A stretch of DNA of 40,374 bases from CAZMSQ01 sp964569025 (GCA_964569025.1 CAZMSQ010000019.1:1-40374); one strand, 5' to 3'. Counted from the first letter of the stretch, positions 8,001 to 16,419 are shown. Numbers and translations are program-made. Notes: generated by a model not told the origin, from the sequence alone.

Positions 8001-8917
8001 AGTTCTCGCAGAAAGTACTTAAGGGAATCGAATACGCGGTGGTTGATTACAATAACTGGACCACTGACGACCACCTGAATGGTCTGATTGCAAGGATGTT
8101 GCACAATTACAACATCAAGTACAGTGAGGAAGTAGGCCGCTACAAGCGTGAGAAGTTCAACATCAACGTTGGTGATGAGCTGCCGGCTGGTGTTCTGAAA
8201 CTCGCCAAGGTTTATCTGGCCAAGAAGCGTAAGCTGAAAGTGGGCGATAAGCTCGCTGGACGTCATGGAAACAAGGGGATTGTGTCGCGGATTGTTCGCA
8301 TGGAAGACATGCCATTTCTCGAAGATGGAACCCCAGTTGATATTGTACTCAATCCACTAGGGGTACCTTCCAGGATGAACCTCGGTCAGATTTTTGAGAC
8401 GGTACTCGGATGGGCTGGAGATAAACTCGGTATGAAGTTCGCAACGCCGATTTTTGACGGAGCCAGTACCGACGAAATCGAGGAGTACATCAACAAAGCA
8501 AACTTGCCGTCTCTTGGTCAGACCTATCTCTACGACGGCGAAACAGGCGACCGGTTCCACCAACAGGCTACTGTCGGTGTCATCTACATGCTCAAGCTCG
8601 CGCACATGGTAGATGACAAGATGCACGCACGATCAATCGGGCCTTACTCACTGATTACGCAGCAGCCACTTGGTGGTAAAGCACAGTTCGGTGGGCAGCG
8701 ATTCGGAGAGATGGAAGTCTGGGCCCTCGAAGCATTCGGAGCCTCTAATATCCTTCAGGAGTTGCTGACCATCAAGTCAGATGACATCCAGGGACGGGCC
8801 AAGGCATACGAGGCTATTGTGAAGGGTGACATTCTGCCGGAAGCCAATATACCGGAGTCCTTCAACGTTTTGGTTCACGAATTGCGAGGCCTCGCCCTCG
8901 ATGTAAAGTTCGAGTGA
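5096..8917 (+). CDS. rpoB: DNA-directed RNA polymerase subunit beta
   Basis: Beta subunit of the core transcription enzyme, 1273 aa, a normal length for Bacteroidota. The rifampicin-binding region begins at about residue 470 with FFGTSQLSQFLDQ and continues through NPLSEITHKRRISALGPGG. The positions equivalent to E. coli D516, H526 and S531 keep the sensitive residues, so target-based resistance is not predicted. The active-site region GDKLAGRHGNKG and the C-terminal GGQRFGEMEVWALEA segment are intact. A charged region at about residues 903-930 (KKDKDQKEKEKELLEQL) is a flexible lineage-type segment. It precedes rpoC by 58 nt. Confidence 0.99.
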   Translation: MAKNGKAITAEEARINFGKIKLAPAYPDLLEIQIKSFMEFFQLETTPENRMNEGLFKVFQENFPITDARNIFVLEFLDYFVDPPRYSIDECMERGLTYSVPLKAKLRLSCNDEEHIDFQTIVQDVFLGNIPYMTPKGTFVVNGAERVIVSQLHRSPGVFFGQSYHPNGTRIYSARVIPFKGAWMEFATDINTVMYAYIDRKKKFPVTTLLRAIGFDSDKEILDLFGLSEEVKTTRKNLEKSIGRKLAARVLRKWTEDFVDEDTGEVVTIERNEIILERDIALDEENIELILEAEIDTVILQKEDVEEDYSIIYNTLQKDPSSSEMEAVQYIYRQLRGSEPPDEETARGIIDKLFFSDKRYNLGEVGRYKINRKLGFDTDESILVLTKEDIISIVKYLVSLMNQKAEIDDIDHLSNRRIRTVGEQLYAQFGVGLARMARTIRERMNVRDNEVFTPIDLINARTLSSVINSFFGTSQLSQFLDQTNPLSEITHKRRISALGPGGLSRERAGFEVRDVHYSHYGRLCTIETPEGPNIGLISTLCVHAKVNKMGFLETPYREVKSGKVDVEGEVIYLSAEGEDFKKIAQANAPLNEGGDFLFDRIKCREHGEFPVLEPGEVEYMDVAPNQIVGVSASMIPFLENDDANRALMGSNMQRQAVPLIRPNSPIVGTGLEGKVARDSRMLINAEGQGVVEYVDANEIVIRYDRTEEDQLVSFEDDTKTYKLTKFRRTNQGTCINLKPIVRKGDRVTKGQILCDGYATQDGELALGQNLKVAFMPWKGYNFEDAIVLSERVVREDVFTSLHIEHFEMDVRDTKLGEEELTNDIPNVSEEATRDLDENGIIRIGAWVKDGDILIGKITPKGESDPTPEEKLLRAIFGDKAGDVKDASLKAPPSIRGIIIGKQLFARAKKDKDQKEKEKELLEQLDEEHAVALNKLKTTLVDKLMKFLKGRASQGVRSIYNEELISKGTKFSQKVLKGIEYAVVDYNNWTTDDHLNGLIARMLHNYNIKYSEEVGRYKREKFNINVGDELPAGVLKLAKVYLAKKRKLKVGDKLAGRHGNKGIVSRIVRMEDMPFLEDGTPVDIVLNPLGVPSRMNLGQIFETVLGWAGDKLGMKFATPIFDGASTDEIEEYINKANLPSLGQTYLYDGETGDRFHQQATVGVIYMLKLAHMVDDKMHARSIGPYSLITQQPLGGKAQFGGQRFGEMEVWALEAFGASNILQELLTIKSDDIQGRAKAYEAIVKGDILPEANIPESFNVLVHELRGLALDVKFE

Positions 8918-8975
8918 AGCCGGACTGAACAGTCCCTTCTGAAGCCTATTTTTGACAGTTCTTCAACTTCAGGTT

Positions 8976-11900
8976 ATGCCTTTTAAGAAAAGTTTCAACA
9001 AGCAGAAAAATAACTTCGACAGCATCACCATTAGCCTGTGCTCTCCGGATGATATCCTGGAGCGCTCGTATGGTGAGGTGCTCAAGCCGGAGACTATAAA
9101 TTATCGATCCTACAAGCCAGAACGTGACGGCCTGTTTTGCGAGCGCATTTTCGGACCGGTGAAAGACTACGAGTGCTACTGCGGCAAATACAAGCGCATT
9201 CGCTATAAAGGGATTGTTTGTGACCGCTGTGGTGTGGAGGTGACCGAAAAGAAGGTCAGACGTGAGCGTATGGGCCACATCAAACTGGTGGTACCCGTGG
9301 TTCACATTTGGTTCTTTAAATCACTTCCCAACAAAATTGGATATTTGCTCGGGCTTTCCTCCAAGAAACTTGAAAGCATTGTCTACTATGAGCGCTATGT
9401 CGTCATCCAACCCGGGGTGAAGGAGAATGATGAAGTGGCCCCGCTTGATCTGCTGACTGAGGAAGAATATCTTGATATTCTGGAGTCGCTACCTCAGAAT
9501 AACCAGATGCTGGATGACGAAGATCCGAACAAGTTTATCGCTAAAATGGGTGCAGAAGCGGTGCGGGACCTCCTATCACGGCTGGATCTCGATCAGCTTT
9601 CTTTTGCCCTTCGCCATCAGGCAGCTCATGAAACCTCTCAGCAGCGGAAGTCTGAGGCTTTGAAAAGATTGCGGGTCGTCGAGGCTTTTCGCGATGGGCA
9701 TACCCGCATGGAAAATAAGCCCGAATGGGCCATTATCCAGTACCTGCCGGTTATTCCGCCAGAGCTGAGACCACTGGTGCCGCTCGATGGTGGCAGGTTT
9801 GCCAGCTCTGACTTGAACGACCTGTATCGTCGTGTAATCATCAGGAATAACCGCCTTAAGCGTCTGCTCGAAATCAAAGCTCCGGAGGTCATTCTCCGTA
9901 ATGAAAAGCGGATGCTCCAAGAAGCTGTTGATTCACTCTTTGACAACTCCAGGAAGTCAAATGCGGTAAAGGCAGAAGGTGGTCGGGCTCTGAAGTCACT
10001 CAGTGATGTGCTGAAAGGCAAGCAGGGTCGTTTCCGCCAAAATCTTCTTGGAAAACGTGTTGACTACTCAGGCCGTTCGGTCATCGTAGTCGGACCAACG
10101 CTCAAGCTGCATGAATGCGGGCTGCCCAAAGGTATGGCTGCTGAATTGTTTAAGCCGTTTGTCATCCGCAAACTTATTGAAAGAGGGATTGTCAAAACGG
10201 TGAAATCAGCGAAAAAGCTGGTTGATCGCAAAGAGCCTGTGATCTGGGAAATTCTCGAAAACATCTTGCGCGGACACCCGGTTCTGCTGAACCGGGCTCC
10301 GACATTGCACCGCCTTTCCATTCAGGCATTTCAACCACGTCTGATAGAGGGGAAGGCCATTCAGCTTCACCCCCTCGTATGTGGGGCTTTCAACGCTGAC
10401 TTCGACGGCGACCAAATGGCGGTCCACGTGCCTTTGAGCCAGGCTGCCATACTCGAGGCACAAGTGCTGATGCTTTCCTCCCACAACATTCTCAACCCTC
10501 AGAACGGCTCTCCGATTGCTCTGCCTTCACAAGACATGGTACTTGGATTGTACTACATCACAAAAGAAAAGCGCTCTACCAAAGAGGTCAAAGTGCTGGG
10601 TGAAGGCAAGAAGTTCTACTCGCCTGAAGAAGCAATCATTGCCTATAACGAAGGTCAGGTAGACCTGCATGCGGTTATAGAGGTGAGAATTCCTGTCAAG
10701 GAAGACGACAAGACCGTCGTAAAACGCATAGAAACGACCATGGGAAGGGTGCTCTTCAATCAGGTCGTTCCGGATGAAGTGCCTTACATCAATACGCTTC
10801 TGACCAAAAAGAACCTCAAGAATGTCATTGGAGATGTAATCCGCCGGACCAATTTTGATGTTACGGCTGATTTCCTTGACTCCATCAAGGAGCTCGGATT
10901 TATGTGGGCATTCAAGGGTGGACTTTCCTTTAATCTCGGTGACCTGATTACTCCAACTGTGAAGGCTGACGTTTTGCAGGATGCTCAGGAAGAGGTGGAT
11001 GAGGTATGGGATAACTACGAGATGGGTCTGATTACGTTTAATGAGCGGTACAATCAGATCATTGACAAGTGGACGTATGCCGACAACTTGATCACAGAAA
11101 ACCTGATGAAGGAATTGGCTTCGCACAAGCAAGGTTTCAACTCAGTGTTTATGATGCTTGATTCCGGTGCCCGTGGTTCCAAGCAGCAAATCAAGCAGTT
11201 GTGTGGATTGAGAGGTTTGATGGCGAAGCCGCGGAAATCCGGCGATACCGGAGGTGCTGTCATCGAGAACCCGATTCTTTCCAATTTCATGCAAGGGCTA
11301 TCGGTCCTCGAGTACTTTATTTCGACCCACGGTGCGAGAAAGGGTCTTGCAGACACAGCCCTGAAAACGGCAGATGCCGGGTATCTAACCCGACGCCTTG
11401 TGGATGTTGCCCAGGATGTTGTCATCATGGAAGAGGATTGCAATACGCTCAGAGGGATTGAGACATCAGCACTGAAAGACAACGATAAAATCATCGAATC
11501 ACTGGCTTCAAGGATTGTCGGCCGGTATACCCTGCACGATGTCTACCATCCGGATAGTGAAGAGGTCATAGTGCCGGCAAATTCCTACATCAGCGAAGAT
11601 GGAGCTGAACTGATAGAGAAGGCAGGTATCGAAGAGGTGACAATCCGCTCGGTACTGACCTGCGACTCGGTCAGAGGCGTATGTACCAAGTGTTATGGTA
11701 AAAACCTTGCAACTGGTCGAATTGCGGAGGCCGGAGATGCTGTAGGCATTATTGCTGCACAGTCTATCGGTGAGCCAGGTACCCAGCTGACATTGCGGAC
11801 TTTCCACGTGGGTGGTATCGCCTCTGTTACAAAATCAGAGTCCGAGATGGTTGCCAAATTCGACGGTGAGCTCGAGTTTGACAGCGTACAAACCACATCC

Positions 11901-13280
11901 AATGAAGAAGGTGCGGGTGAAACAGTTCTTTCCCGAACTGGTGAAATCCGGATCATAGACAGCAAAACAGGGAAGGTATTCTCCTCCAATCACCTTCCTT
12001 ACGGAGCTACTCTGTATGTGAAGGAAGGGAAGAAGATTAAGAAGGGAGAAAAAATCTGTGACTGGGATCCATTTAATGCCCTCGTGATTTCGGAATTCGG
12101 CGGAATTATCCAATTCGACTCAATCGAAGAAGGGGTGACTTTCCGGACCGAACGCGATGAGCAGACTGGTTACACCGATAAAATCATCATTGAATCCAAG
12201 AATAAGCGGAAAATCCCGACAGTTCGTATTGTGAATGTCGATGGGGAAATACTCCGCACCTATACGCTGCCCGTTGGAGCCTACCTTTCTGTCGATGATG
12301 GTCAGGAGATTGTTCCTGGTCAACGCATTGCAAAAATCCCGCGGAAGCTTGGTAAAATCCAGGATATCACGGGTGGTTTGCCACGTGTTACAGAGCTTTT
12401 TGAAGCCCGGAATCCTTCTAATCCAGCCGTTGTATCCGAAATTGACGGTGTTGTCGGGTTCGGACGAATTAAGCGTGGTAACCGGGAAGTAGTGGTCGAG
12501 GCAAAAGACGGCCAGAAGCGTAAGTACCTGATTGGTTTGTCCAAGCATGTGCTTGTGCAGGAAGGTGACTTTGTGCGAGCTGGGACACCCCTTTCTGACG
12601 GAACCATAGCCCCTCGTGACATTCTTGCGATCAAGGGTCCATTTGCAGTTCAACAGTATCTGGTTAATGGGGTGCAGGAAGTGTATCGCTCTCAGGGTAT
12701 TGGCATTAATGATAAGCACCTCGAGGTCATTGTGCGTCAAATGATGCGCCGTGTGCAAATCGAGGATCCGGGAGATACCAGCTTCCTTGAGGGTGAGGCA
12801 GTTGAAAAGCACGACTTCCTCGAGCAAAATGATTGGATTTTCGATAAGAAGATCATCACTGATTCCGGAGACTCGACGGCCCTTCGTCAGGGGCAATTGG
12901 TGAGCTTGCGCCAAGTGCGAGAGGAGAACAGTAAGCTGACGCGAGAAGATAAAAAGCCGGTTGAATACCGTGATGCGGTGTCTTCTACCTCCAGCCCGTT
13001 GCTTCAGGGTATTACGAAATCCTCCCTCGGCACGACAAGTTGGATTTCAGCCGCTTCATTCCAGGAGACCACTAAGGTCCTCTCTACCGCGGCAATTGCG
13101 GCAAAACGTGACGGTCTCAACGGTCTTAAGGAGAATGTCATTGTCGGCAAGCATATTCCCGCTGGCACCGGTATGCGTGAGTTCCGGGATATGGTTGTTA
13201 TGACAGAAGCAAAGTGGCAGGATATCGAAAAGCAACGTGCCCTCATGGAAGAGGCGGAAACTGAGGAAGTCGCAGAGTAA
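8976..13280 (+). CDS. rpoC: DNA-directed RNA polymerase subunit beta'
   Basis: Catalytic partner of RpoB, 1434 aa. The Mg-binding NADFDGD motif is at residues 473-479. The N-terminal zinc-binding cysteines are C67, C69, C82 and C85, and the second zinc site is C822, C896, C903 and C906. The open frame begins at a TTG (8952), but the ATG at 8976 gives MPFKKSFNKQKNNFDSI, matching the family N-terminus, and is preferred. A strong terminator follows 45 nt after the stop codon and closes the operon. Confidence 0.98.
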   Translation: MPFKKSFNKQKNNFDSITISLCSPDDILERSYGEVLKPETINYRSYKPERDGLFCERIFGPVKDYECYCGKYKRIRYKGIVCDRCGVEVTEKKVRRERMGHIKLVVPVVHIWFFKSLPNKIGYLLGLSSKKLESIVYYERYVVIQPGVKENDEVAPLDLLTEEEYLDILESLPQNNQMLDDEDPNKFIAKMGAEAVRDLLSRLDLDQLSFALRHQAAHETSQQRKSEALKRLRVVEAFRDGHTRMENKPEWAIIQYLPVIPPELRPLVPLDGGRFASSDLNDLYRRVIIRNNRLKRLLEIKAPEVILRNEKRMLQEAVDSLFDNSRKSNAVKAEGGRALKSLSDVLKGKQGRFRQNLLGKRVDYSGRSVIVVGPTLKLHECGLPKGMAAELFKPFVIRKLIERGIVKTVKSAKKLVDRKEPVIWEILENILRGHPVLLNRAPTLHRLSIQAFQPRLIEGKAIQLHPLVCGAFNADFDGDQMAVHVPLSQAAILEAQVLMLSSHNILNPQNGSPIALPSQDMVLGLYYITKEKRSTKEVKVLGEGKKFYSPEEAIIAYNEGQVDLHAVIEVRIPVKEDDKTVVKRIETTMGRVLFNQVVPDEVPYINTLLTKKNLKNVIGDVIRRTNFDVTADFLDSIKELGFMWAFKGGLSFNLGDLITPTVKADVLQDAQEEVDEVWDNYEMGLITFNERYNQIIDKWTYADNLITENLMKELASHKQGFNSVFMMLDSGARGSKQQIKQLCGLRGLMAKPRKSGDTGGAVIENPILSNFMQGLSVLEYFISTHGARKGLADTALKTADAGYLTRRLVDVAQDVVIMEEDCNTLRGIETSALKDNDKIIESLASRIVGRYTLHDVYHPDSEEVIVPANSYISEDGAELIEKAGIEEVTIRSVLTCDSVRGVCTKCYGKNLATGRIAEAGDAVGIIAAQSIGEPGTQLTLRTFHVGGIASVTKSESEMVAKFDGELEFDSVQTTSNEEGAGETVLSRTGEIRIIDSKTGKVFSSNHLPYGATLYVKEGKKIKKGEKICDWDPFNALVISEFGGIIQFDSIEEGVTFRTERDEQTGYTDKIIIESKNKRKIPTVRIVNVDGEILRTYTLPVGAYLSVDDGQEIVPGQRIAKIPRKLGKIQDITGGLPRVTELFEARNPSNPAVVSEIDGVVGFGRIKRGNREVVVEAKDGQKRKYLIGLSKHVLVQEGDFVRAGTPLSDGTIAPRDILAIKGPFAVQQYLVNGVQEVYRSQGIGINDKHLEVIVRQMMRRVQIEDPGDTSFLEGEAVEKHDFLEQNDWIFDKKIITDSGDSTALRQGQLVSLRQVREENSKLTREDKKPVEYRDAVSSTSSPLLQGITKSSLGTTSWISAASFQETTKVLSTAAIAAKRDGLNGLKENVIVGKHIPAGTGMREFRDMVVMTEAKWQDIEKQRALMEEAETEEVAE

Positions 13281-13325
13281 TTTCTCTTTCAGGCTTCGTG
13301 GCCTGCGTATATTGATAATGACACA

Positions 13326-13363
13326 GCCCCGCATCTTGTTTGGATGCGGGGCTTTCTCTTCTT
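13326..13363 (+). terminator. Rho-independent terminator of the rpoBC operon
   Basis: GCCCCGCATC (13326-13335) pairs perfectly with GATGCGGGGC (13343-13352) around a 7-nt loop, followed by the T-rich tract TTTCTCTTCTT. The 10-bp GC-rich stem, 45 nt after the rpoC stop, is a convincing end of the transcript. Confidence 0.9.
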
Positions 13364-13387
13364 GGTAACTATTGCCAGATTGGAGAG

Positions 13388-13463
13388 AAGATGTCGCTGC
13401 GCTGCAGCTTAAAGAAAGCCCCCATATTTTTTCTAATGAGATATCGCTGCGCTGCAGCTATAA
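13388..13463. repeat. Exact 16-bp direct repeat, 50 bp apart, in the non-coding gap after rpoC
   Basis: TCGCTGCGCTGCAGCT occurs at 13394-13409 and again at 13444-13459, each preceded by GAT plus one base and followed by a short A-rich stretch. The unit contains the palindrome GCTGCAGC. Looser copies follow: GATACGGCTT (13467-13476), GTGATGCAGCTT (13503-13514) and GTGATACGGCCTT (13586-13598). The whole interval 13281-13736 has no credible gene. It holds the rpoC terminator, these repeats and the tRNA-Leu terminator. Confidence 0.7.
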
Positions 13464-13664
13464 ATTGATACGGCTTCATGCCCGCCAGGATAGCAGATTA
13501 TTGTGATGCAGCTTGGCGAGAGTTTTGGCCCTCTTTATTCCGGATAGAGGCTCCATTTTCGGTTCATGTGCTGGAAGAGCATATTGTGATACGGCCTTTG
13601 GATTGTTTTGAATCTTCTAAAGCCGGATAAGACAGTATATTCTGACATGGTGGAAGAAAAAAAA

Positions 13665-13699
13665 GGCTGCTTCACTGGTAGGTGAAGCAGCCTTTTTTT
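13665..13699. terminator. Bidirectional terminator downstream of tRNA-Leu(CAG)
   Basis: GGCTGCTTCAC (13665-13675) pairs with GTGAAGCAGCC (13682-13692) around a 6-nt loop. Eight A residues precede it and seven T residues follow, so it can stop transcription from either strand. On the minus strand it ends the tRNA-Leu(CAG) transcript. On the plus strand it would catch anything escaping the rpoC terminator. Confidence 0.9.
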
Positions 13700-13706
13700 C
13701 AGGGAG

Positions 13707-13727
13707 GCAGCGATTTATAATCGCTGC
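13707..13727. other. Small hairpin between tRNA-Leu and its terminator
   Basis: GCAGCGATT (13707-13715) pairs exactly with AATCGCTGC (13719-13727) around TAT. It lies 10 nt past the 3' end of tRNA-Leu(CAG), so it may act in 3' trailer processing. Its arm ATCGCTGC also occurs in one of the direct repeats at 13443-13450. Confidence 0.55.
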
Positions 13728-13736
13728 GGAATATTG

Positions 13737-13820
13737 TGCCGAAGGCGGGAGTCGAACCCGCACACCCGTAAAGATACACGCCCCTGAAACGTGCGCGTCT
13801 ACCAATTCCGCCACTTCGGC
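13737..13820 (-). tRNA. tRNA-Leu (anticodon CAG)
   Basis: Read on the minus strand, the acceptor GCCGAAG pairs with CTTCGGC and the discriminator is A. The anticodon stem CACGT/GCGTG closes loop TTCAGGG, giving anticodon CAG. The long variable arm expected of tRNA-Leu is present. No CCA is encoded. Its first 28 bases are identical to those of the neighbouring tRNA-Leu(CAA). It has its own promoter and terminator. Confidence 0.96.
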
Positions 13821-13831
13821 TTAGAGTGGGG

Positions 13832-13862
13832 CAAATGTAGAGAAACTCTGTTGACTACACAA
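13832..13862 (-). promoter_or_regulatory. Bacteroidota-type promoter of tRNA-Leu(CAG)
   Basis: On the minus strand the -7 box TACATTTG (13839 to 13832) matches TAnnTTTG exactly. A -33 TTG lies at 13862-13860 with a 20-nt spacer. The predicted start falls a few bases before the tRNA 5' end at 13820. Confidence 0.8.
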
Positions 13863-13971
13863 TGAGCCTGGTGAAAAACTTTTCATTTTCCTTTGTGTAA
13901 ATCTCTCCGACAGGGGAGGAAGATGGAAAGTATGAAATCGCACCGGAAAGTTTCTGATAAAAAAGAATGAG

Positions 13972-14055
13972 TACCGAAGGTGGGGCTCGAACCCACACGG
14001 TGTTGCCACCACTGGATTTTGAATCCAGCGCGTCTACCAATTCCGCCACTTCGGC
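13972..14055 (-). tRNA. tRNA-Leu (anticodon CAA)
   Basis: Minus-strand cloverleaf with 5' acceptor GCCGAAG and 3' strand CTTCGGT, so the first pair is G1-U72 instead of G-C. The discriminator is A. The anticodon stem CTGGA/TCCAG closes loop TTCAAAA, giving anticodon CAA. A long variable arm is present and no CCA is encoded. It is 151 nt from tRNA-Leu(CAG) and has its own promoter. Confidence 0.96.
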
Positions 14056-14097
14056 TCATGAAAGACGGCTCATTTGCCGGCCGGGTGCAAAGATACG

Positions 14098-14127
14098 TCT
14101 TTTTCCGTTCATTGCAAGGGAAGTGGG
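14098..14127 (-). promoter_or_regulatory. Bacteroidota-type promoter of tRNA-Leu(CAA)
   Basis: On the minus strand the -7 box TATCTTTG (14105 to 14098) is an exact TAnnTTTG match. A -33 TTG lies at 14127-14125 with a 19-nt spacer. The tRNA begins about 43 nt downstream, so the precursor would have a 5' leader. Confidence 0.8.
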
Positions 14128-14209
14128 GTTGGGATTTGCCACCTTGTAAAAAGTCCCAACGGATTGGTTAAGAATTTGTTATGGTGTAAATGGCGGTTGG
14201 TTTGCATGC

Positions 14210-15553
14210 TTATTTGCTCAGGAACCGGTAGAGGTCGAGGCCATTGGCATAGATCACGAGAGCGATGATAATGATAAACCCTACGAGGGTAGCGTATTCC
14301 ATGAATTTATCGCTCGGTTTCCGGCCCGTGGCAACTTCATAAAGCAGGAACATCACATGGCCTCCGTCGAGGGCTGGGATGGGAAGAAGGTTCATCAGGG
14401 CCAAAATCAGAGAAAGTATGGCGGTGATTTCCCAGAATGCCTCCCAGTTCCAGGTGGTTGGAAACAGGCTGGTGATGGTACCAAAGCCGCCGAGGCTGTC
14501 GGATGCTTTAATTTTTCCGCGAAACATCTGTCCAAAGGCTTTGAGTTGATCAGAGAGAAAGGTGATACCTCGCCTGGAGCCTGCTGCCAGAGCACTCCCA
14601 AATGAGTAATCCATGCGCTCCGTTTGGAAAAAGTGATCAGGGTTTTGATATGGAAAGACGCCAATCATTCCCTTCTCTGTTGTGGTAAGAGAAATGTTCA
14701 TGGTGTCGCCATCCCGTATCAGTCCAAGTACGATAGAGGCCTCAGACTTTCCCTTCATGGTTTGCTGAAAGTCCTGCCAATAGGGAGTTGGTTGATTATC
14801 AACTGAAATAATTTGGTCATCAGGCTTGAGGCCGGCTTTTGCTGCAGGCAGACCGTCTTGAACCTGAGCGATTTGAAATGGAATTCGCGCTGAATACAAG
14901 GAGGGTCCCTGATTGGCAAACGTAGCAAGGCGGGCTGCGGTTTCTTCATCAACCGGGATACTGATCTCTCGACCACCTCTGTTGACTGTCATTGATTGCG
15001 CATCACCCAAAATGATGTCGAGATACGCTTTCCGCGGGTTAAACTTCTCGGTCCGTTTTTCTCCGATTGCAACAATCTGATCTCCGTGCTGAAGACCCAG
15101 TTCCAAACCCAATGAGTCAGCATGGATGCCATAAGTAACCTGATCAGAAGGGAGGTATTCTTCACCCCAAACAAAGAGAACCATTCCAAAAATAAACAGG
15201 CCCAAGAAGAAGTTGACGGTCACACCTCCAAGCATAATGATCAGGCGCTGCCACGCAGGCTTCGATCTGAATTCCCAATCTTGAGCTGGTTGCTTCATCT
15301 GCTCGGTATCCATGCTTTCATCAATCATCCCCGAGATTTTGACGTAGCCCCCAAGCGGAAGCCAACCGATGCCGTATTCCGTATCTCCGATTTTTTTTGA
15401 AAACAGTTTTTTCCCCCACGCATCAAAAAACAGATAGAATTTTTCGACACGGGTGCCGAAGAGTCGGGAAGGAATAAAGTGGCCTCCTTCGTGAAGGATG
15501 ATGAGAATGGACAGGCTGAGTACCAACTGTCCGACCATAACGGCAATGTCCAT
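14210..15553 (-). CDS. rseP: RseP-type intramembrane zinc metalloprotease (site-2 protease)
   Basis: M50 family protease that cuts membrane-bound substrates such as anti-sigma factors within the inner membrane. The product is 447 aa. The zinc motif HEGGH is at residues 21-25 inside the first membrane helix, and the second active-site element NLLPIPALDGGH has its LDG at 395-397 near the C-terminus. Two PDZ-like regions lie between them (about 120-200 and 225-300), and four or so membrane segments are visible. It is divergent from rsmE. No sigma or anti-sigma gene lies nearby, so the substrate cannot be inferred. Confidence 0.95.
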   Translation of the reverse strand: MDIAVMVGQLVLSLSILIILHEGGHFIPSRLFGTRVEKFYLFFDAWGKKLFSKKIGDTEYGIGWLPLGGYVKISGMIDESMDTEQMKQPAQDWEFRSKPAWQRLIIMLGGVTVNFFLGLFIFGMVLFVWGEEYLPSDQVTYGIHADSLGLELGLQHGDQIVAIGEKRTEKFNPRKAYLDIILGDAQSMTVNRGGREISIPVDEETAARLATFANQGPSLYSARIPFQIAQVQDGLPAAKAGLKPDDQIISVDNQPTPYWQDFQQTMKGKSEASIVLGLIRDGDTMNISLTTTEKGMIGVFPYQNPDHFFQTERMDYSFGSALAAGSRRGITFLSDQLKAFGQMFRGKIKASDSLGGFGTITSLFPTTWNWEAFWEITAILSLILALMNLLPIPALDGGHVMFLLYEVATGRKPSDKFMEYATLVGFIIIIALVIYANGLDLYRFLSK

Positions 15554-15621
15554 AGGGCGATTTCCTGAGTGTGATGTGTTGTACTTGTTCGGGATAATTT
15601 ACGTCTATCCCTTTATTTGCT

Positions 15622-15651
15622 TTGCAAAGGTAGTGTGTATCTTTAACTTTG
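15622..15651 (+). promoter_or_regulatory. Promoter of rsmE
   Basis: A -33 TTG (15622-15624) and a -7 TAACTTTG (15644-15651) are separated by 19 nt, an exact Bacteroidota match 45 nt before the rsmE start. On the opposite strand TACCTTTG (15632 to 15625) is a possible -7 box for rseP, directly next to this -33 element, but it has no clear -33 of its own. Confidence 0.7.
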
Positions 15652-15696
15652 ACTCATCTGTAACCCGAAAACCCACTGTTGCGTTCAACGTTTCCT

Positions 15697-16419
15697 ATGC
15701 AGTTGTTTTATTGTCCGAATATCAGTCAGGGTGAAGTCAGTATGCCTGAAGATGAAGCCCGGCATTGTGTGCAGGTTTTGCGGCATCGGGTGGGTGACCG
15801 GATTCATGTCGTAGACGGGACAGGCGGTCGGTATGAGGCAGAGATCACAGCAGCTGGAAAGCGCGGCTGCAGGGTGATGCCGGTATCGGGCCATCAGCAG
15901 GAATTGGCAGGGAGGGTGAGGCTGCACATGGCTGTGGCGCCAACCAAGCAAATTGACCGGTTCGAATGGTTTTTGGAGAAATCTACCGAAATCGGAGTAG
16001 ATGCCATCACACCAATTCTCTGTCATCGTTCAGAACGACAGTCAATTCGGGAGGACCGTTGCGTCAGGGTATTGATTTCTGCTATGAAGCAGTCCCTGCG
16101 CGCTCATTTGCCAGAGTTTCGGCCAATGGTGAGGGTAGAGGATTTTCTCAGCAATCCGCAATTGGAGGACTTCGCGGGGCGTTTCATAGCGACATGTGAG
16201 GATATCCCTAAAAGCCCCTTGTCGGCGGTTGTCCCAGGATCTGGGAATGTTCTTGTGATGATTGGCCCGGAGGGAGATTTTGAGGGGTTTGAACTGGAGA
16301 AGGCAGCTCTGGCCGGCTTTCGCCCGGTGTCTCTCGGTGAAAGTCGGCTTCGCACAGAAACGGCAGGGATTGTGGCTTGCCACACTGTCAACCTGATGGG
16401 GCAGTTACATGTGGGTTGA
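15697..16419 (+). CDS. rsmE: 16S rRNA (uracil-1498-N3)-methyltransferase
   Basis: SPOUT-class methyltransferase that modifies U1498 of 16S rRNA using S-adenosylmethionine. The product is 240 aa, normal length. An N-terminal PUA-like domain contains the HCVQVLRHRVGD segment. The C-terminal trefoil knot carries IGPEGDFEGFE and LGESRLRTETAGI, the SAM-binding signatures. The open frame begins at a TTG at 15679, but the ATG at 15697 (MQLFYCPNI) matches the family start. The cytosolic role is well established for the family. Confidence 0.95.
   Translation: MQLFYCPNISQGEVSMPEDEARHCVQVLRHRVGDRIHVVDGTGGRYEAEITAAGKRGCRVMPVSGHQQELAGRVRLHMAVAPTKQIDRFEWFLEKSTEIGVDAITPILCHRSERQSIREDRCVRVLISAMKQSLRAHLPEFRPMVRVEDFLSNPQLEDFAGRFIATCEDIPKSPLSAVVPGSGNVLVMIGPEGDFEGFELEKAALAGFRPVSLGESRLRTETAGIVACHTVNLMGQLHVG

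Noticed and set aside
12120..12914. 264-aa open frame on the minus strand inside rpoC
   Set aside because: It is fully antisense to a confirmed essential gene, shows no recognisable domain, and such shadows are common opposite codon-biased genes.
13364..13736. CRISPR array in the repeats after rpoC
   Set aside because: Only two exact copies of a 16-bp unit, no regular spacers and no cas genes.
13617..14049. Two open frames starting MAELVDA over the tRNA-Leu genes
   Set aside because: The well-known false protein produced by translating tRNA-Leu. Both cover the tRNA genes.
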